From the NCBI GenBank assembly GCA_964433225.1, contig CAYSQA010000012.1, forward strand, positions 1-23,860: a stretch of DNA of 23,860 nt, written 5' to 3'. This stretch comes from CG2-30-36-39 sp964433225 (GTDB lineage: Bacteria; Patescibacteriota; Microgenomatia; UBA1400; PJMF01). Under the pieces are notes generated by a model. It searched no databases. It saw only the letters and a program-made list of their open reading frames with translations, and was not told the DNA's origin. Shown here piece after piece: positions 14,225-21,711 of this stretch (position 1 is its first letter; each line of letters starts with the position of its first letter). A program made the translations under genes and the position numbers.

Positions 14225-14228
14225 CATC

Positions 14229-16853
14229 ATGTCAGAAGTTCAACAGTTCTCTACACCAATGATGCAACAGTACCTGGAGATAAAAAAAGCTTATCCAGAT
14301 TGTTTTTTATTTTATCGACTAGGAGATTTTTACGAACTGTTTTTAGAAGACGCTTTAACTGGAGCCAAGTTACTCGGAATTACCTTAACCAAAAGGCCAA
14401 GGGGTAAAGATGGAGAGATCCCAATGGCTGGGGTGCCCTACCATTCAGCAGAAAGTTATATTGCTAAATTAATTAAGGCTGGTCACAAGGTAGCAATTTG
14501 TGAACAGATTTCTGAACCAGATAATAAGGGCATTGTGGAACGAGCCGTGATTAGGATTATTACTCCAGGAACAGTAGTTGACGAACAAGCACTGAGTGCT
14601 AAGAAAAATAACTTTATATTGAGTTTGGCTATTGATAACAAAGCTGTGGGTTTAGTTTTTGTGGACTTGTCGACAGGTGAAATTTTTGGCAGCAACCATT
14701 ATTTAAAAGGAAATGACTTTGCTACTTTGTTACAAAAAGAATTAACCAAGTATCAACCGAGTGAGTGTATTTTAGCTGAGGTTGATTACCATAACTACTC
14801 ATTATTAAAGATTTTAAAACAGCAAGTAGGGTTAAATATTTATCCTTTTAGGCAATGGGATGAGTATACAGATGAAGCTGAGGCAATCATTAGCCGACAT
14901 TTTCAAGTTGATAATTTAAGAAGTTTTGGTTTACATAGTAAGCCAGCGCTCAAACAAGCTTTGGCGGCTATCTTGGGTTATTTGACTGAAACTCAGTTTA
15001 ATAAACTACAACATCTAAAGACATTTAATTTACAAAAATCTGATGAATATATTGCTTTAGATTCATCAACCATTAATAACTTAGAGATTTTTGAAACTAT
15101 TAGGGAAAATAAAAAACAAGGTTCGTTATTAACCGCGATTGATTTAACTGTTTCACCAATGGGTTCCAGGTTATTACGCAATTGGCTTACTCACCCACTT
15201 AAGAACAAGGAAAAGATTGAACTTAGGCATGATTCGGTTGATTATTTACTCAATAACAGAGAGCTTAGATTTTTTATTAGAAACGAGTTAAATCAAGTTT
15301 TTGATCTAGAAAGAATTATTGCTCGGTTAACGATTGAAGAGCCTCTGCCTGCTTTGGTCATCAATCTTAAACAGTCATTAATTAACACTTTGGCGATTAG
15401 AGAAATTTTGGCGAGTCAACAAAAGCAGCTACCCAAATTACTCAGTAAATTTGAGCAACAAATCGATAATCAGTTGCTCAAAGTAGTTGAGTTGATTGAG
15501 CAGTTTGTGGCAGATGATGCTAGTGGTCTTCCTGGTGAAGGAAAAGTAATCAAAGTTGGAGTGAGTGCAGAGTTAGATCAGCTCAGAGTTTTGTCTAGGG
15601 GTGGTAAAGATTGGTTAACTGAGTATGAAGAAACCTTGAAAAAACAAACCCAAATCACCACTCTTAAGGTTAGATCAAACAAAGTTTTTGGTTACTACAT
15701 TGAGGTCAGTAAATCATTTGTGAGCAAAGTTCCGGCGGAATTTGAACGTAAACAAACTTTAGTTAATGCCGAGAGATTTGTTACTAAAGCTTTGAAAGTT
15801 TACGAAGAAAAAGTCTTAACGGCTGAAGAACAGATTGAAGTTTTGGAAAAACAACTTTTTAAAAATTTTGTTAATCAGGTCTTGGAATATACTAAGTTGA
15901 TTCAACAAGCAGCTACCACTTTGGCTAATCTAGATTGTTTAACTAGTTTTGCTCAGTTAGCAGAGACAAGAAACTATGTTAAACCAAAAATGGTTGAGAC
16001 TGGTAAAACAGCAATTGTTCAAGGCAGACATCCCGTTCTTGAGCAACTATTAGTCAAAAAACAGTTTGTGCCCAATGATACTTTATTGGGAGTGCCAGCT
16101 AGAAACATGTTACTGGTGACTGGGCCAAACATGGCTGGAAAATCTGTTTATATGAGGCAAATAGCTTTAATTGTGTTGTTAGCTCATTTAGGCAGTTTTG
16201 TGCCAGCTGAGAAGGCCGAAATCAACTTAATTGATAGCTTGTTTGTGAGAAGTGGTGCGGCCGATGTTATTTCAGAGGGGTTATCAACTTTTATGGTAGA
16301 GATGGTTGAAGTGGCTTATATTTTGCGGCACTCTACAGCTAAGAGTTTGATTATTATGGATGAAGTTGGCCGTGGTACTAGTACTTATGATGGGATTAGT
16401 TTGGCTTGGGCGGTGGCTGAAGCATTAAGTAAGTGCCGACAGTGTCCTACTACTCTCTTTGCTACTCATTACCATGAGTTACAACAGTTAGAAAGTAAGT
16501 ACCCAGATAAAATCAGTAATATTCACATGTTGGTGGATGAAGCTGATGATCAACCTAAGTTTTTACATACAGTCGCTGAAGGGGCCGCTCCCCATAGTTT
16601 TGGAGTAGCAGTAGCGAGGTTGGCTGGGGTGCCTGAAGAAGTTTGTCAGCGAGCTGAAGAAATTCTTTTTTCTTTTGAAGCTAATAGGAGTCAAGTAGAG
16701 ACTAACTTTGAGTTTAATAAACCAACTAAAGATAAAAATTTACTGAAGCTTGAGAAGTTTCTAGCTGCCATAGAGATTGAGCAACTTACTCCCCTACAAG
16801 CTCAAACAAAGTTGGCAGCATTAATAACTAAATTTAAGAAAAATGGTAACTAA
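14229..16853 (+). CDS. mutS: DNA mismatch repair protein MutS
   Basis: I start at ATG 14229 (MSEVQQFSTP), giving 874 aa, close to the usual MutS1 length; the open frame extends upstream to 14196. The mismatch-reading Phe-x-Glu is F34-Y-E36 in RLGDFYELF. Connector, lever and clamp regions follow. The ABC ATPase has Walker A GPNMAGKS (about 632-639), Walker B with IIMDEVGRGTSTYDG, and the ATHYHEL switch. It recognises base mismatches and small loops on DNA and recruits MutL. mutL overlaps its last 11 nt, so the two are co-expressed. The C-terminus carries a short helical tail (LLKLEKFLAAIEIEQLTPLQAQ) of the kind used for tetramerisation. Confidence 0.97.
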   Translation: MSEVQQFSTPMMQQYLEIKKAYPDCFLFYRLGDFYELFLEDALTGAKLLGITLTKRPRGKDGEIPMAGVPYHSAESYIAKLIKAGHKVAICEQISEPDNKGIVERAVIRIITPGTVVDEQALSAKKNNFILSLAIDNKAVGLVFVDLSTGEIFGSNHYLKGNDFATLLQKELTKYQPSECILAEVDYHNYSLLKILKQQVGLNIYPFRQWDEYTDEAEAIISRHFQVDNLRSFGLHSKPALKQALAAILGYLTETQFNKLQHLKTFNLQKSDEYIALDSSTINNLEIFETIRENKKQGSLLTAIDLTVSPMGSRLLRNWLTHPLKNKEKIELRHDSVDYLLNNRELRFFIRNELNQVFDLERIIARLTIEEPLPALVINLKQSLINTLAIREILASQQKQLPKLLSKFEQQIDNQLLKVVELIEQFVADDASGLPGEGKVIKVGVSAELDQLRVLSRGGKDWLTEYEETLKKQTQITTLKVRSNKVFGYYIEVSKSFVSKVPAEFERKQTLVNAERFVTKALKVYEEKVLTAEEQIEVLEKQLFKNFVNQVLEYTKLIQQAATTLANLDCLTSFAQLAETRNYVKPKMVETGKTAIVQGRHPVLEQLLVKKQFVPNDTLLGVPARNMLLVTGPNMAGKSVYMRQIALIVLLAHLGSFVPAEKAEINLIDSLFVRSGAADVISEGLSTFMVEMVEVAYILRHSTAKSLIIMDEVGRGTSTYDGISLAWAVAEALSKCRQCPTTLFATHYHELQQLESKYPDKISNIHMLVDEADDQPKFLHTVAEGAAPHSFGVAVARLAGVPEEVCQRAEEILFSFEANRSQVETNFEFNKPTKDKNLLKLEKFLAAIEIEQLTPLQAQTKLAALITKFKKNGN

Positions 16854-18534
16854 AATTAAAGAACTATCAGTTGAAGTGGTAAGCAAAATCGCTGCTGGAG
16901 AAGTAATCGATCGACCCGATTCAGTCGTTAAAGAGTTAGTGGAAAACTCTTTGGATGCGGGAGCAACTAAAATCGAGATTTACTTGGACAAAGGTGGGTT
17001 AAAAAGAATCGAGGTTCGTGACAATGGGTGTGGAATGAATGCTACTGATTTAAGAAACAGTTTTCTAGCTCATACTACTAGTAAGATCAGCAATTTAGAA
17101 GACTTAGAGACTTTGACTAGTTTTGGTTTTAGAGGAGAAGCTTTGGCGAGTATGGTAGCAGTAGCCAAAGTTACTTTGGAAAGTCGGATAAAAACTGAAA
17201 AAATAGGTCATAGGTTGATGATCAAGAATAGCCAAATAACTGAAGATGAAAAATTTGGGATGCCGATTGGCACTAGAGTTGTAGTTGAAAGTTTATTTAG
17301 TGGTTTACCAGCTAGAAAAAAATTTATTAATAAAGTTCAAAGAGAATTAGCTTATATTTTGAAAAAAATGACTAATTTTGCTTTAGTTAATCATACTGTC
17401 CAATTTGTTGTCTATCATGACCAAAGAAAACTATTTGAAGTTTTATCCCAGCCAAGTTTTGCAGACAGAGTGAGTGAGGTTTTTGGTCAAGAATTTATTG
17501 ACCAAAGCTTGACTTATAAAGTTGACTTAGCTAATGAACTAAAAATCAGTGGCTTAGTTGGGAAACCTCAATTATCACTACGAAGCCCTAGCAAACAATA
17601 CTTATTTATTAATGGCAGAATGGTGCGACACAGAAAGATTGCCAAAGTTATTCGAGAAGCCTATGGCTCATTATTAGAACCAAAGGCTTATCCTGTTTTT
17701 ATTATATTTATTAATTTACCAGCTCATTTTTTTGACAGTAATATTCACCCAAGGAAAGAAGAGGTTTTAATCTTTAAAGAAGATGAGTTAATTACAGCGT
17801 TGTTTGAACACTTACAAGCATTTTTATTGGCCAAAGACTTAACTTATGTTTTGAATTCACAACAAGTAACTGCAACATATCTGTTAAGAGATAGAGCGAC
17901 TACCGACCATCTGAAAGAAAATTTACAACCAGGTTGGCAAATCAATAACAATCAACAAGAGTTGGGTCCGGTTCTACAATTTCAAAATACTTATTTATTT
18001 TTTGAGCTTCATGGCGAGTTAATGGTTGTAGATCAACATGCGGCTCATGAAATGATTCTTTACCAAGAATTTTCTGAGCAATTGAAAAAAAATAAGCTAC
18101 TTTTAGAAAAAAAAGTTAAAATTAATAAAAAAATAGATTTAAATCCAGAAAATCTTTATCTTTTTGTAAAAAATAAAACTATTTTTAAAAATTTAGGTTT
18201 TATTTTTTTAATTAATGACAAACAAATTATTATTAAAGAAATCCCGGTTATTTTTGAAGGTTTAACTATAGACCGAGTGATCACCGATTTTTTGGTTGAT
18301 CTTGCTACCTATGGCAAGATTGTCAAACCTGATTTATTAACCAATCGAGCCTTGAGTTTTTTGGCTTGTCGAAGTGCAATCAAAGCGGGTGACTACTTAT
18401 CACCTGTGGAGCGACAACAACTAGTTAAAAAAATTATTCAAAAAAATACTCTCTATACTTGTCCTCACGGCAGACCACTGAAAATAAAAATCTCCAAACA
18501 AGAGTTAGAAAAAATGTTTTTTAGAAAAAAATAA
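16843..18534 (+). CDS. mutL: DNA mismatch repair protein MutL (endonuclease type, with one altered motif residue)
   Basis: In this 563-aa protein the N-terminal GHKL ATPase has ELVENSLDAGA (N35 for Mg-ATP), DNGCGM (60-65) and GFRGEALASM (95-104). The C-terminal domain carries the metal motifs of nicking-type MutL: DQHAAHE (397-403), ACRSAIKAG (from 508) and CPHGRP (540-545). In the consensus DQHA-x2-E-x4-E, the last position is Q408, with Glu only at 409. The linker is short. It would be activated by MutS to nick the error-containing strand; no MutH is needed in such systems. It is coupled to mutS by an 11-nt overlap and followed by a small helical gene. Confidence 0.95.
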   Translation: MVTKIKELSVEVVSKIAAGEVIDRPDSVVKELVENSLDAGATKIEIYLDKGGLKRIEVRDNGCGMNATDLRNSFLAHTTSKISNLEDLETLTSFGFRGEALASMVAVAKVTLESRIKTEKIGHRLMIKNSQITEDEKFGMPIGTRVVVESLFSGLPARKKFINKVQRELAYILKKMTNFALVNHTVQFVVYHDQRKLFEVLSQPSFADRVSEVFGQEFIDQSLTYKVDLANELKISGLVGKPQLSLRSPSKQYLFINGRMVRHRKIAKVIREAYGSLLEPKAYPVFIIFINLPAHFFDSNIHPRKEEVLIFKEDELITALFEHLQAFLLAKDLTYVLNSQQVTATYLLRDRATTDHLKENLQPGWQINNNQQELGPVLQFQNTYLFFELHGELMVVDQHAAHEMILYQEFSEQLKKNKLLLEKKVKINKKIDLNPENLYLFVKNKTIFKNLGFIFLINDKQIIIKEIPVIFEGLTIDRVITDFLVDLATYGKIVKPDLLTNRALSFLACRSAIKAGDYLSPVERQQLVKKIIQKNTLYTCPHGRPLKIKISKQELEKMFFRKK

Positions 18535-18572
18535 TCTGCATGGTTTTTATGCTTATTTGCGACTAAATTTTC

Positions 18573-18791
18573 ATGAACATCCCCAAGTATTGGAGAAACA
18601 GAGAGCAGTATCTACGTTTGACTGGTATAGAAAAAGTCGATCAAGCTCATGGTATTGGTTTAGCTCACATGAGGTCTTCAGCAGAAGTGATTGAACAGGT
18701 TAAAAAACTGAGGGCTATGATGGAAGAACAGCTAAAAAAAGATAGTCGAGATTTAGAGAGCATTAGAAAAGAACTAGAAGCAAATTTGTAA
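18573..18791 (+). CDS. Small helical protein, 72 aa (hypothetical)
   Basis: The product begins MNIPKYWRNREQYLRLTG and becomes a charged amphipathic helix (VIEQVKKLRAMMEEQLKKDSRDLESIRKELEANL), so it is probably a dimeric coiled coil. The N-terminal half has aromatic and glycine residues (GIGLAHMRSS) that could make a small globular cap. It lies 38 nt after mutL on the same strand, with no terminator between and no clear SD. It could be the last gene of the mismatch-repair operon. The family was not recognised; codon use and composition fit a real gene. Confidence 0.6.
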   Translation: MNIPKYWRNREQYLRLTGIEKVDQAHGIGLAHMRSSAEVIEQVKKLRAMMEEQLKKDSRDLESIRKELEANL

Positions 18792-18810
18792 ATAATTATA
18801 TCCTATAGTA

Positions 18811-18839
18811 TTTACAAAACTGTTGCTTTTTGTTATACT
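18811..18839 (+). promoter_or_regulatory. Promoter TTTACA-17-TATACT
   Basis: TTTACA (18811-18816), exactly 17 nt, then TATACT (18834-18839), with start near 18846. The ~56-nt leader can form a hairpin TAGT(T)CCTT/AAGGACTA and ends in an AAAGGAG SD for the 49-aa gene. Confidence 0.7.
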
Positions 18840-18901
18840 GAAACTAGTTCCTTAAAAAGGTCACAAATAAGGACTAATACCAGATGAAAGGAGACTATCC
18901 T

Positions 18902-19051
18902 ATGGTAATTAGAATTAGAGGCTTCGTATTAGCCATTGAATTTGGCTATTTCCAGATTGGCAACCTGGCCTGGGAAGAAAAGATGGAAGGAAGTTTTACT
19001 TCTTCTTATGGCTATGTCGAAGTTTGGAACAGAGTTACTCCGAAGTACTAG
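18902..19051 (+). CDS. 49-aa small protein with strong promoter and SD (unknown)
   Basis: ATG 18902 to TAG 19051 encodes 49 residues, starting MVIRIRGFVLAIEFGYFQIG and ending EVWNRVTPKY. AAAGGAG lies 8 nt before the ATG, one of the best SDs in the window, and a good promoter lies about 60 nt further up, so expression is likely. The sequence alternates polar and hydrophobic residues with many aromatics (F, Y, W), suggesting a small beta structure rather than a membrane helix. There is no cysteine pair or known motif. It stands alone between the mismatch-repair operon and the convergent RNA-helicase gene. Toxin, small RNA-binding protein and phage-type remnant all remain open. Confidence 0.65.
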   Translation: MVIRIRGFVLAIEFGYFQIGNLAWEEKMEGSFTSSYGYVEVWNRVTPKY

Positions 19052-19173
19052 ACTAGTTTAAACCAAAAGGTAAAATTTATTTTTACCCGGTGTTGTAAAA
19101 AATAGTGACCAGAATCTTTTGTCTCAAATAACAATAGCTGTTTATTTTTGAGTCAGAGATTTTTAACAAAGAA

Positions 19174-19200
19174 AAACCCGTTGTTGAAACGGGTTTTTTT
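19174..19200. terminator. Bidirectional intrinsic terminator
   Basis: AAACCCGTT (19174-19182) pairs with AACGGGTTT (19188-19196) around GTTGA, with T's on both strands. It ends the small-gene transcript and the convergent helicase gene. 19052-19173 also has a weak hairpin GGTAAAA/TTTTACC (19069-19087) and no gene. Confidence 0.85.
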
Positions 19201-19223
19201 ATTTGTTTTAAAGTTTATTTGCT

Positions 19224-20477
19224 TTAAATAAACGTTAAAGCAATGCCTTTTTTGTTGGCTCTACCAGTACGACCGATACGATGGATATAGTCCTCGTAAG
19301 TACCTGGTAAGTCGTAATTAATCACATGAGTAACATTATCAATATCCAATCCACGAGCGACTACATCAGTAGCAATTAAGGCTTGTAATTGGTTGGCTCT
19401 AAACTGTTGTAAAGCTTTTTGTCTTTGACCTTGTGACTTATTACCATGAATAGCATTGACCTTGAGACCTTTTCTTTGTAGGTCCCTAGAGAGTTTCTCG
19501 GCTCCCCTCTTGGTTCGGCCAAAAACCAAGACTTTTTCATAAGATTCATTGATTAAAAATTCGTGAAGCATTTCTAATTTAGATCTACCCTGAATTTTGA
19601 CGATTTTTTGTTCAATGTTGCCAGAATTTTGTTTAGTTTTAATAGAGATATGAACAGGATCTGTTAAAAATCCTCGCATAATTTCTTCTACTCTGGTTGA
19701 CATAGTGGCAGAAAAAAACAGTGATTGTCTGTTTTCTGCTAACGATTCAATAATCAGTTTAACCTCTTTGACAAAGCCCATATCAAGCATTCTATCGACC
19801 TCATCCAAAACAATATTGTTAAATTCTTCAAATCTAATTTTTCTTTTTTGATTAAGATCTTTTAATCTACCTGGAGTGCCAATCACAAAGTGTTGACCTC
19901 TTTTTAAGGAGTTAATTTGACTATTAATATTGGAACCACCAATACACAGGGTGGAATAAATATTAAGTTTATAGGAAAAAGATGCTAATTCGTCTCTGAC
20001 TTGAACAGCTAACTCTCTGGTCGGGACAATAATTAACACTTTTTCTGTAGGATTCGTGACAACTTTGTTTAATAACGGAATCAAAAAAGCAGCAGTTTTA
20101 CCGGTACCAGTATTAGCAATACCCACTACGTCTTTTCCTTCTAAAATATGAGGGATAACCTGATCTTGAATTGGAGTTGGAGTAGTATATTTTTTGAAAC
20201 TAATGTTATTTTTTAACTCATCAACGATTTTAAAATCACTAAATTGGTTGGTAGCTTCATAGGTTTCTTCTGATTGTGGTTTGTAGTTAGTAGTTTTTGA
20301 TTTAGCAATTACTGAACTAGGATCAAAGATGGATTGTTTCATTCCACTTCTTCTGTTATTACCTCTGTCACCGAAACCACCAGAAAAACCTCTGTTGCCA
20401 TTTTGGGAACGACGACCATAGTCTCCACCATTGCGGTTACTAAAACTAGAAGATGAGCGTTTATTAAATTGACGCAT
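19224..20477 (-). CDS. DEAD-box family ATP-dependent RNA helicase (DEVD variant)
   Basis: This 417-aa RNA helicase has both RecA-like domains. Visible motifs are the Q motif (FKKYTTPTPIQ), I TGTGKT (123-128), Ia PTRELA, GG/TPGRL, II DEVD (225-228) instead of DEAD, III SAT, IV VLVFGRTKRG, V ATDVVARGLDID and VI HRIGRTGR. It ends about 10 residues after motif VI (KKGIALTFI), so it has no C-terminal extension. Instead the first ~45 residues are a disordered Arg/Gly/Asn/Ser-rich segment (RNGGDYGRRSQNGNRGFSGG) that probably binds RNA. It likely unwinds structured RNA in ribosome assembly or mRNA decay. A ~126-nt leader precedes it, as in cold-induced helicase genes of other bacteria. Confidence 0.93.
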   Translation of the reverse strand: MRQFNKRSSSSFSNRNGGDYGRRSQNGNRGFSGGFGDRGNNRRSGMKQSIFDPSSVIAKSKTTNYKPQSEETYEATNQFSDFKIVDELKNNISFKKYTTPTPIQDQVIPHILEGKDVVGIANTGTGKTAAFLIPLLNKVVTNPTEKVLIIVPTRELAVQVRDELASFSYKLNIYSTLCIGGSNINSQINSLKRGQHFVIGTPGRLKDLNQKRKIRFEEFNNIVLDEVDRMLDMGFVKEVKLIIESLAENRQSLFFSATMSTRVEEIMRGFLTDPVHISIKTKQNSGNIEQKIVKIQGRSKLEMLHEFLINESYEKVLVFGRTKRGAEKLSRDLQRKGLKVNAIHGNKSQGQRQKALQQFRANQLQALIATDVVARGLDIDNVTHVINYDLPGTYEDYIHRIGRTGRANKKGIALTFI

Positions 20478-20638
20478 AATATATTTCTTTCTTTAACTAT
20501 TTATAGGTTAAAGACAAGAAACAAATGTAATTAAGGGAAAAAATTCTTCTTAAAGCCAATTGCGAGCTTAACCTGATTGATTGCATTAAAGAACAATCAA
20601 TGAAGAAGCAGTTTAACATCTTTAATAGACAATGTCAA
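20478..20638 (-). promoter_or_regulatory. Helicase promoter and ~126-nt structured leader
   Basis: On the minus strand TTGACA (20638-20633), 17 nt, and TAAACT (20615-20610) predict a start near 20603. The leader contains a perfect 8-bp stem between 20594-20601 and 20576-20583 with a 10-nt loop, then a Ts-rich segment (GAATTTTTTCCC) that may be an attenuator or protein-binding site. It ends with AAAGAAAG near the ATG. This accounts for about half of the ORF-free stretch 20478-20807. Confidence 0.6.
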
Positions 20639-20651
20639 ATTATAGGATAAT

Positions 20652-20670
20652 TTGATGCCCGACTAGGATT
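20652..20670. repeat. 19-bp direct repeat of the tRNA-Gln 3' end (copy 1)
   Basis: TTGATGCCCGACTAGGATT here is identical to 20805-20823, which covers the T-arm 3' strand, acceptor 3' strand and 3 flanking bases of tRNA-Gln. The two copies are 153 bp apart in the same orientation. It could be an attachment-site remnant or part of a degenerate tRNA. Confidence 0.85.
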
Positions 20671-20741
20671 TACGACTTCGCTCGTTTTACTCGCTTCGCA
20701 TGCATTACCCAGGTCTACTTCGTAGACTTGGCGGTCGAGCA
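20656..20741 (-). pseudogene. tRNA-like relic with intact acceptor stem
   Basis: On the minus strand TGCTCGA (20741-20735) can pair fully with TCGGGCA (20662-20656), one pair being G-U. The first ~14 nt resemble tRNA-Gln, and the last 17 nt are identical to it. Between them there is no T-stem 5' strand, no D arm and no normal anticodon arm. Instead there is a stem with GTCTAC/GTAGAC around GAA and a mirror repeat GAAGCGAG...GAGCGAAG. At 86 nt it is tRNA-sized. It is probably a decayed or rearranged tRNA; a functional tRNA-like RNA is less likely. Confidence 0.5.
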
Positions 20742-20772
20742 ATTGTTGAATCTAGTTTTTGGACATAATATT

Positions 20773-20797
20773 AAAAAAACATCCAGTTGGATGTTTT
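20773..20797 (-). terminator. Intrinsic terminator of tRNA-Gln
   Basis: AAAACATCC (20776-20784) pairs with GGATGTTTT (20789-20797) around a 4-nt loop. On the minus strand it is followed by a seven-T run, 11 nt beyond the tRNA 3' end. Confidence 0.88.
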
Positions 20798-20804
20798 CTT
20801 AATA

Positions 20805-20823
20805 TTGATGCCCGACTAGGATT
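20805..20823. repeat. 19-bp direct repeat of the tRNA-Gln 3' end (copy 2)
   Basis: This copy is inside tRNA-Gln and is identical to 20652-20670. The 134 bp between the copies hold the tRNA-Gln terminator and the rest of the tRNA-like relic. Confidence 0.85.
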
Positions 20824-20878
20824 CGAACCTAGATTGAAGGCTTCAAAGGCCTCTGTCCTGCCATTAGACGATCGGGCA
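20808..20878 (-). tRNA. trnQ(UUG): tRNA-Gln (anticodon UUG)
   Basis: The cloverleaf is complete. The acceptor stem is TGCCCGA/TCGGGCA and the D arm is GTC-TAATGGCAG-GAC. The anticodon arm is GAGGC-CTTTGAA-GCCTT, giving anticodon TTG. The T arm is CTAGG-TTCGAAT-CCTAG. The U1-A72 pair is a usual glutamine tRNA feature. The 3' CCA is not encoded. U34 of this isoacceptor is the classic target of mcm5/cmnm5 wobble modification. The gene begins 19 nt after the stop of the Trm9-like methyltransferase on the same strand and may be processed from its transcript. Confidence 0.95.
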
Positions 20879-20897
20879 ATAGCAGAATGTGGTAATT

Positions 20898-21701
20898 CTA
20901 CTCTGAGATGTTAATTTTCTCAAGNNNNNNNNNNNNNNNNNNNNNNNNNNNNNNNNNNNNNNNNNNNNNNNNNNNNNNNNNNNNNNNNNNNNNNNNNNNN
21001 NNNNNNNNNNNNNNNNNNNNNNNNTCAGCAATTAATTTTTTAATCTCTTCATCATTAGTGTAATGACAATAACGATAAGCAGTCACTCCTCTCTGCCAGT
21101 CAAGAATAAAGTCATTTTCTTCTAATTCATCAGGATCAATTTTAGCCAAAGTTGGATGAATTTGTTTTTTTTCAAATCTCTTTTCATTTAAAAATCTCCA
21201 GGCAGTAAAAACAAAAACACCATCATTGGTGAGATGATCAGCAATTGTATTAATGAGTTTTTTTCTTAATTTAAATGATGGGATGTGATGTAAGACGCCA
21301 AACAAAGTAATGACTTGGTATTTTTTTTGTGGAATTAGGTCGTTTAGATTGTCGTTTGTTAGGGCATCGGTGACGTCTAAATTAAATAGCTCTTTTTCAA
21401 ATTCACAAGTTGCCAACCTTTTTTGAGCAAATTCTAAAAGTTCTTGGCTGTTGTCAGCTCCGTGATAAATAAAATTTTTATGAATTTTTTCTTTGTACAG
21501 AAATTCACCAAATCTACCATTGCCACAGCCGAGATCCAAAACTTTTAATTGAGGATGATTTTTACCAATTGCCTTGAGTGGTTCTAGTAATTCCTTCCAA
21601 CCTTGCCAATAAAAACTTCTAGTTTTGCTGAATTCTTCGGCAGTAACTCTATAGAATTGCTTATTTAGTTTATTAAGCTGAGTAATAGTTGCTTGTTTCA
21701 T
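20898..21701 (-). CDS. Trm9/ALKBH8-like tRNA wobble-uridine carboxymethyl methyltransferase (interrupted by assembly gap)
   Basis: This is a class I SAM-dependent methyltransferase. SAM motif I is VLDLGCGNGRFG (54-65), followed by an acidic ADNS, a later LFNLDVTDA and LFGVLHHIP. Two marks point to the Trm9 family, which methyl-esterifies 5-carboxymethyluridine at tRNA position 34. One is the N-terminal FYRVTAEEFSKTR (FSKTR 24-28), like 'hFs.TR' in yeast Trm9. The other is the late WQRGVTAYRYCHY (YRYCHY 209-214), like 'YRYYHL'. A gap of 100 Ns follows residue 225, so the true length is unknown and the frame across it is by chance; the final LEKINISE may or may not belong. The gene is divergent from elp3, and tRNA-Gln follows it. 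An unrelated tRNA or small-molecule methyltransferase is the alternative. Confidence 0.75.
   Translation of the reverse strand: MKQATITQLNKLNKQFYRVTAEEFSKTRSFYWQGWKELLEPLKAIGKNHPQLKVLDLGCGNGRFGEFLYKEKIHKNFIYHGADNSQELLEFAQKRLATCEFEKELFNLDVTDALTNDNLNDLIPQKKYQVITLFGVLHHIPSFKLRKKLINTIADHLTNDGVFVFTAWRFLNEKRFEKKQIHPTLAKIDPDELEENDFILDWQRGVTAYRYCHYTNDEEIKKLIAXXXXXXXXXXXXXXXXXXXXXXXXXXXXXXXXXXLEKINISE
20925..21024. other. Assembly gap (100 Ns)
   Basis: Exactly 100 N characters, the usual placeholder for a scaffold gap of unknown size. It interrupts the methyltransferase gene, so linkage of tRNA-Gln and everything at lower coordinates to elp3 depends on the scaffolding. Confidence 0.99.
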
Positions 21702-21704
21702 TGG

Positions 21705-21711
21705 TATAATA
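21705..21711. promoter_or_regulatory. Symmetric bidirectional -10 box between trm9-like gene and elp3
   Basis: GTATAATAC reads TATAAT on plus (21705-21710, with an extended TGG before it, 10 nt from the elp3 ATG). On minus it reads TATTAT (21711-21706), 4 nt from the methyltransferase ATG. The whole intergenic gap is 19 bp. One opened region could serve transcription in both directions. Confidence 0.65.

Noticed and set aside
14196..14228. Upstream ATG for MutS
   Set aside because: It coincides with the predicted -35 element and adds residues not found in the family.
20656..20741. A second functional tRNA
   Set aside because: Only the acceptor stem and a few flanking bases fit. There is no T-stem, no D arm and no 7-nt anticodon loop with U33.
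20652..20823. attL/attR of an integrated phage or plasmid
   Set aside because: Only 134 bp separate the repeats and no integrase is present. It is kept only as one of several explanations for the duplication.
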